The notes below the pieces were generated by a model. It was not told the DNA's origin. It saw only the letters and a list, made by a program, of their open reading frames with translations, and did not search any database. Of a stretch of 6,147 nucleotides of DNA, positions 5,632-6,147 are shown piece after piece. Every line of letters starts with the position of its first letter. The stretch's first letter is position 1. The stretch comes from CAYONM01 sp964405325 (GTDB taxonomy: Bacteria > Planctomycetota > UBA11346), in assembly GCA_964405325.1 (NCBI GenBank), contig CAYONM010000219.1:1-6147 (forward strand). The letters run 5' to 3'. The position numbers and the translations under genes are program-made.

Positions 5632-5653
5632 CACACATGGTAGGACCAGTGTG
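5632..5653. other. Hairpin with single-base bulge
   Basis: CACAC-A-TGG (5632-5640) pairs with CCA-GTGTG (5646-5653) around TAGGA, leaving one bulged A. It is the outermost of the run of stems in 5632-5798. GTGG (5651-5654) can alternatively pair with CCAC at 5662-5665, so two exclusive folds are possible. Confidence 0.4.
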
Positions 5654-5733
5654 GTGATTTCCCACAGGTCACGCCGGGCTGATCAAGGCGGCAACGGGAT
5701 TTCCGACCCGAGTGGCATCCCCTTTGTCCACGG

Positions 5734-5763
5734 TGGCCTCTCGGCCTTCTGCCCGAGAGGCCA
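5734..5763. other. Strong 11-bp perfect hairpin
   Basis: TGGCCTCTCGG (5734-5744) and CCGAGAGGCCA (5753-5763) are perfect inverted copies around an 8-nt loop. On the minus strand it follows the Fn3 gene by about 50 nt, after a second hairpin. No T-run follows on either strand, so it is at best an atypical terminator; a structured RNA or a repeat element are alternatives. Confidence 0.6.
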
Positions 5764-5771
5764 TTGGGTTA

Positions 5772-5798
5772 CGACTCAGGCCCGATGGCTCTGAGTCG
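5772..5798. other. Strong hairpin just after the Fn3 gene
   Basis: CGACTCAG (5772-5779) pairs with CTGAGTCG (5791-5798). The stem continues as GCC/GGC past one bulged T, with a CGAT loop: 11 pairs in all. It begins 13 nt beyond the stop codon of the leftward Fn3 gene, a normal position for a 3' end or transcript-stabilising structure, but the U-tract of an intrinsic terminator is missing. Confidence 0.55.
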
Positions 5799-5811
5799 CC
5801 ACCGCGATTAT

Positions 5812-6147
5812 TCAGTCCCGGCCGGCGCTGACGGTATAGTCATAGCTGCTTTCGGGGCTGAGGTCGCGATCCCGAACCAGATACTCCTGGCCGAGTTCCT
5901 TCCGCAACAGGATCATGATGCGATTGGGGGCGGCCGAGTCTTTGCGCTGCAGCAGATACCACTCAGCAGCGGTGATGGCATTCCATTGGATATCGATCTG
6001 TTCGTGCGAGACCGCTTGTGCCTGTACGATCAGCTCTGGCGGGGCGGCTGGCTGCAGTTGGACCACGCCCACGGCACTGGCGCCGGATGGATCGCTAAGG
6101 GTGCGGAAAGAAATAAAGGTAGCAGATCGCGCAGAGATTTTGTCGAT
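5812..6147 (-). CDS. C-terminal part of a fibronectin type III domain protein, partial
   Basis: The frame is open from the right edge of the window (IDKISARSATFISFRTL...) to a TGA at 5812, giving 111 residues of a gene that begins outside. The GTG at 6072 is simply an internal valine codon. Residues about 36-108 form a fibronectin type III domain: a Pro-rich start (APPELIVQAQAVS), the core tryptophan W55 (IDIQW), a following WYLLQRK strand, and the end pattern D-L-S-P-E-S-S-Y-D-Y-T-V (95-106), where Leu, Tyr and Val are the usual core positions. The protein stops 3 residues after the domain. Fn3 domains in bacteria are usually found in secreted or surface proteins such as glycoside hydrolases and adhesins, so export is likely, but the main function lies outside the window. 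Two hairpins follow its stop codon. Confidence 0.8.
   Translation of the reverse strand: MDKISARSATFISFRTLSDPSGASAVGVVQLQPAAPPELIVQAQAVSHEQIDIQWNAITAAEWYLLQRKDSAAPNRIMILLRKELGQEYLVRDRDLSPESSYDYTVSAGRD

Larger units (their letters stand above)
5288..5811. other. Long intergenic region, no convincing gene
   Basis: About 520 bp between the transporter start and the Fn3 stop codon. The half nearest the transporter (5288-5600) presumably carries its promoter, but I find no credible -35/-10 pair, no cobalamin or NiCo riboswitch consensus, and no paired NikR-type site (one GTATGA half-site on the minus strand at about 5549-5554 has no partner). A 5-bp dyad ATGCG-GT-CGCAT sits at about 5354-5365. 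One minus-strand mini-frame at 5444-5557 (37 codons, MSMSQQAKYRHAAFHDELAQ onward) is open but has no clear ribosome site. The half nearest the Fn3 gene (5600-5811) is rich in inverted repeats, listed separately. Confidence 0.5.

Noticed and set aside
5734..5798. Classic rho-independent terminators
   Set aside because: The stems are strong but neither strand has the T-run that should follow.
5600..5800. Cobalamin, c-di-GMP or NiCo riboswitch for the metal transporter
   Set aside because: None of the core consensus blocks could be placed on the minus strand, and the structured part lies more than 300 bp from the transporter start.

Overview
The window is GC-rich bacterial DNA. Gene content (a fused DUF1007-NicO metal transporter, an AraC regulator divergent from a Cys-type sulfatase, and an HUH transposase of the REP-associated/IS200-like group) fits a proteobacterium, most likely a gammaproteobacterium. 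That placement is inference from gene families; no taxonomic marker gene is present.

Layout. Positions 1-54 are the last codons of a transposase that enters from the left. After a gap carrying a repeat-like stretch (154-219) comes a leftward sulfatase (247-1797). It is divergent from an AraC-family regulator (1869-2744), and the 71-bp gap between them holds an imperfect dyad. Next is a leftward, shortened HUH transposase (2913-3422), then a purine-rich short-repeat array (3440-3498), and then only the last third or so of an IS5-family transposase (3507-3680) with two perfect hairpins behind it. A leftward DUF1007-NicO nickel/cobalt-type transporter follows (3859-5277). The next 534 bp (5278-5811) have no convincing gene but end in a cluster of strong hairpins. 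The C-terminal end of a fibronectin type III protein runs leftward off the right edge (5812-6147).

Main observation. The first 123 bases are a diverged inverted copy of 2843-2966, the 3' end of the right-hand transposase. Both copies share the same C-terminal residues, the same stop codon position and about 70 nt of 3' flank, and both lose similarity just after the same A-run. The sulfatase/AraC pair is therefore bracketed by two inward-pointing tails of the same transposase family. This looks like an accessory module set between mobile-element copies. The right copy appears to have lost its central catalytic region by an in-frame deletion, and a second, decayed IS5 element abuts it.

How the genes may work together. 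The AraC protein is the likely local regulator of the sulfatase, which should release sulfate from an unknown sulfated organic substrate and needs formylglycine modification by an enzyme not encoded here. The metal transporter and the Fn3 protein show no functional link to the sulfatase module. No complete new defence or other multi-gene system is evident. The points most worth checking are the inverted transposase tails, the deleted transposase and the structured intergenic region at 5632-5798.
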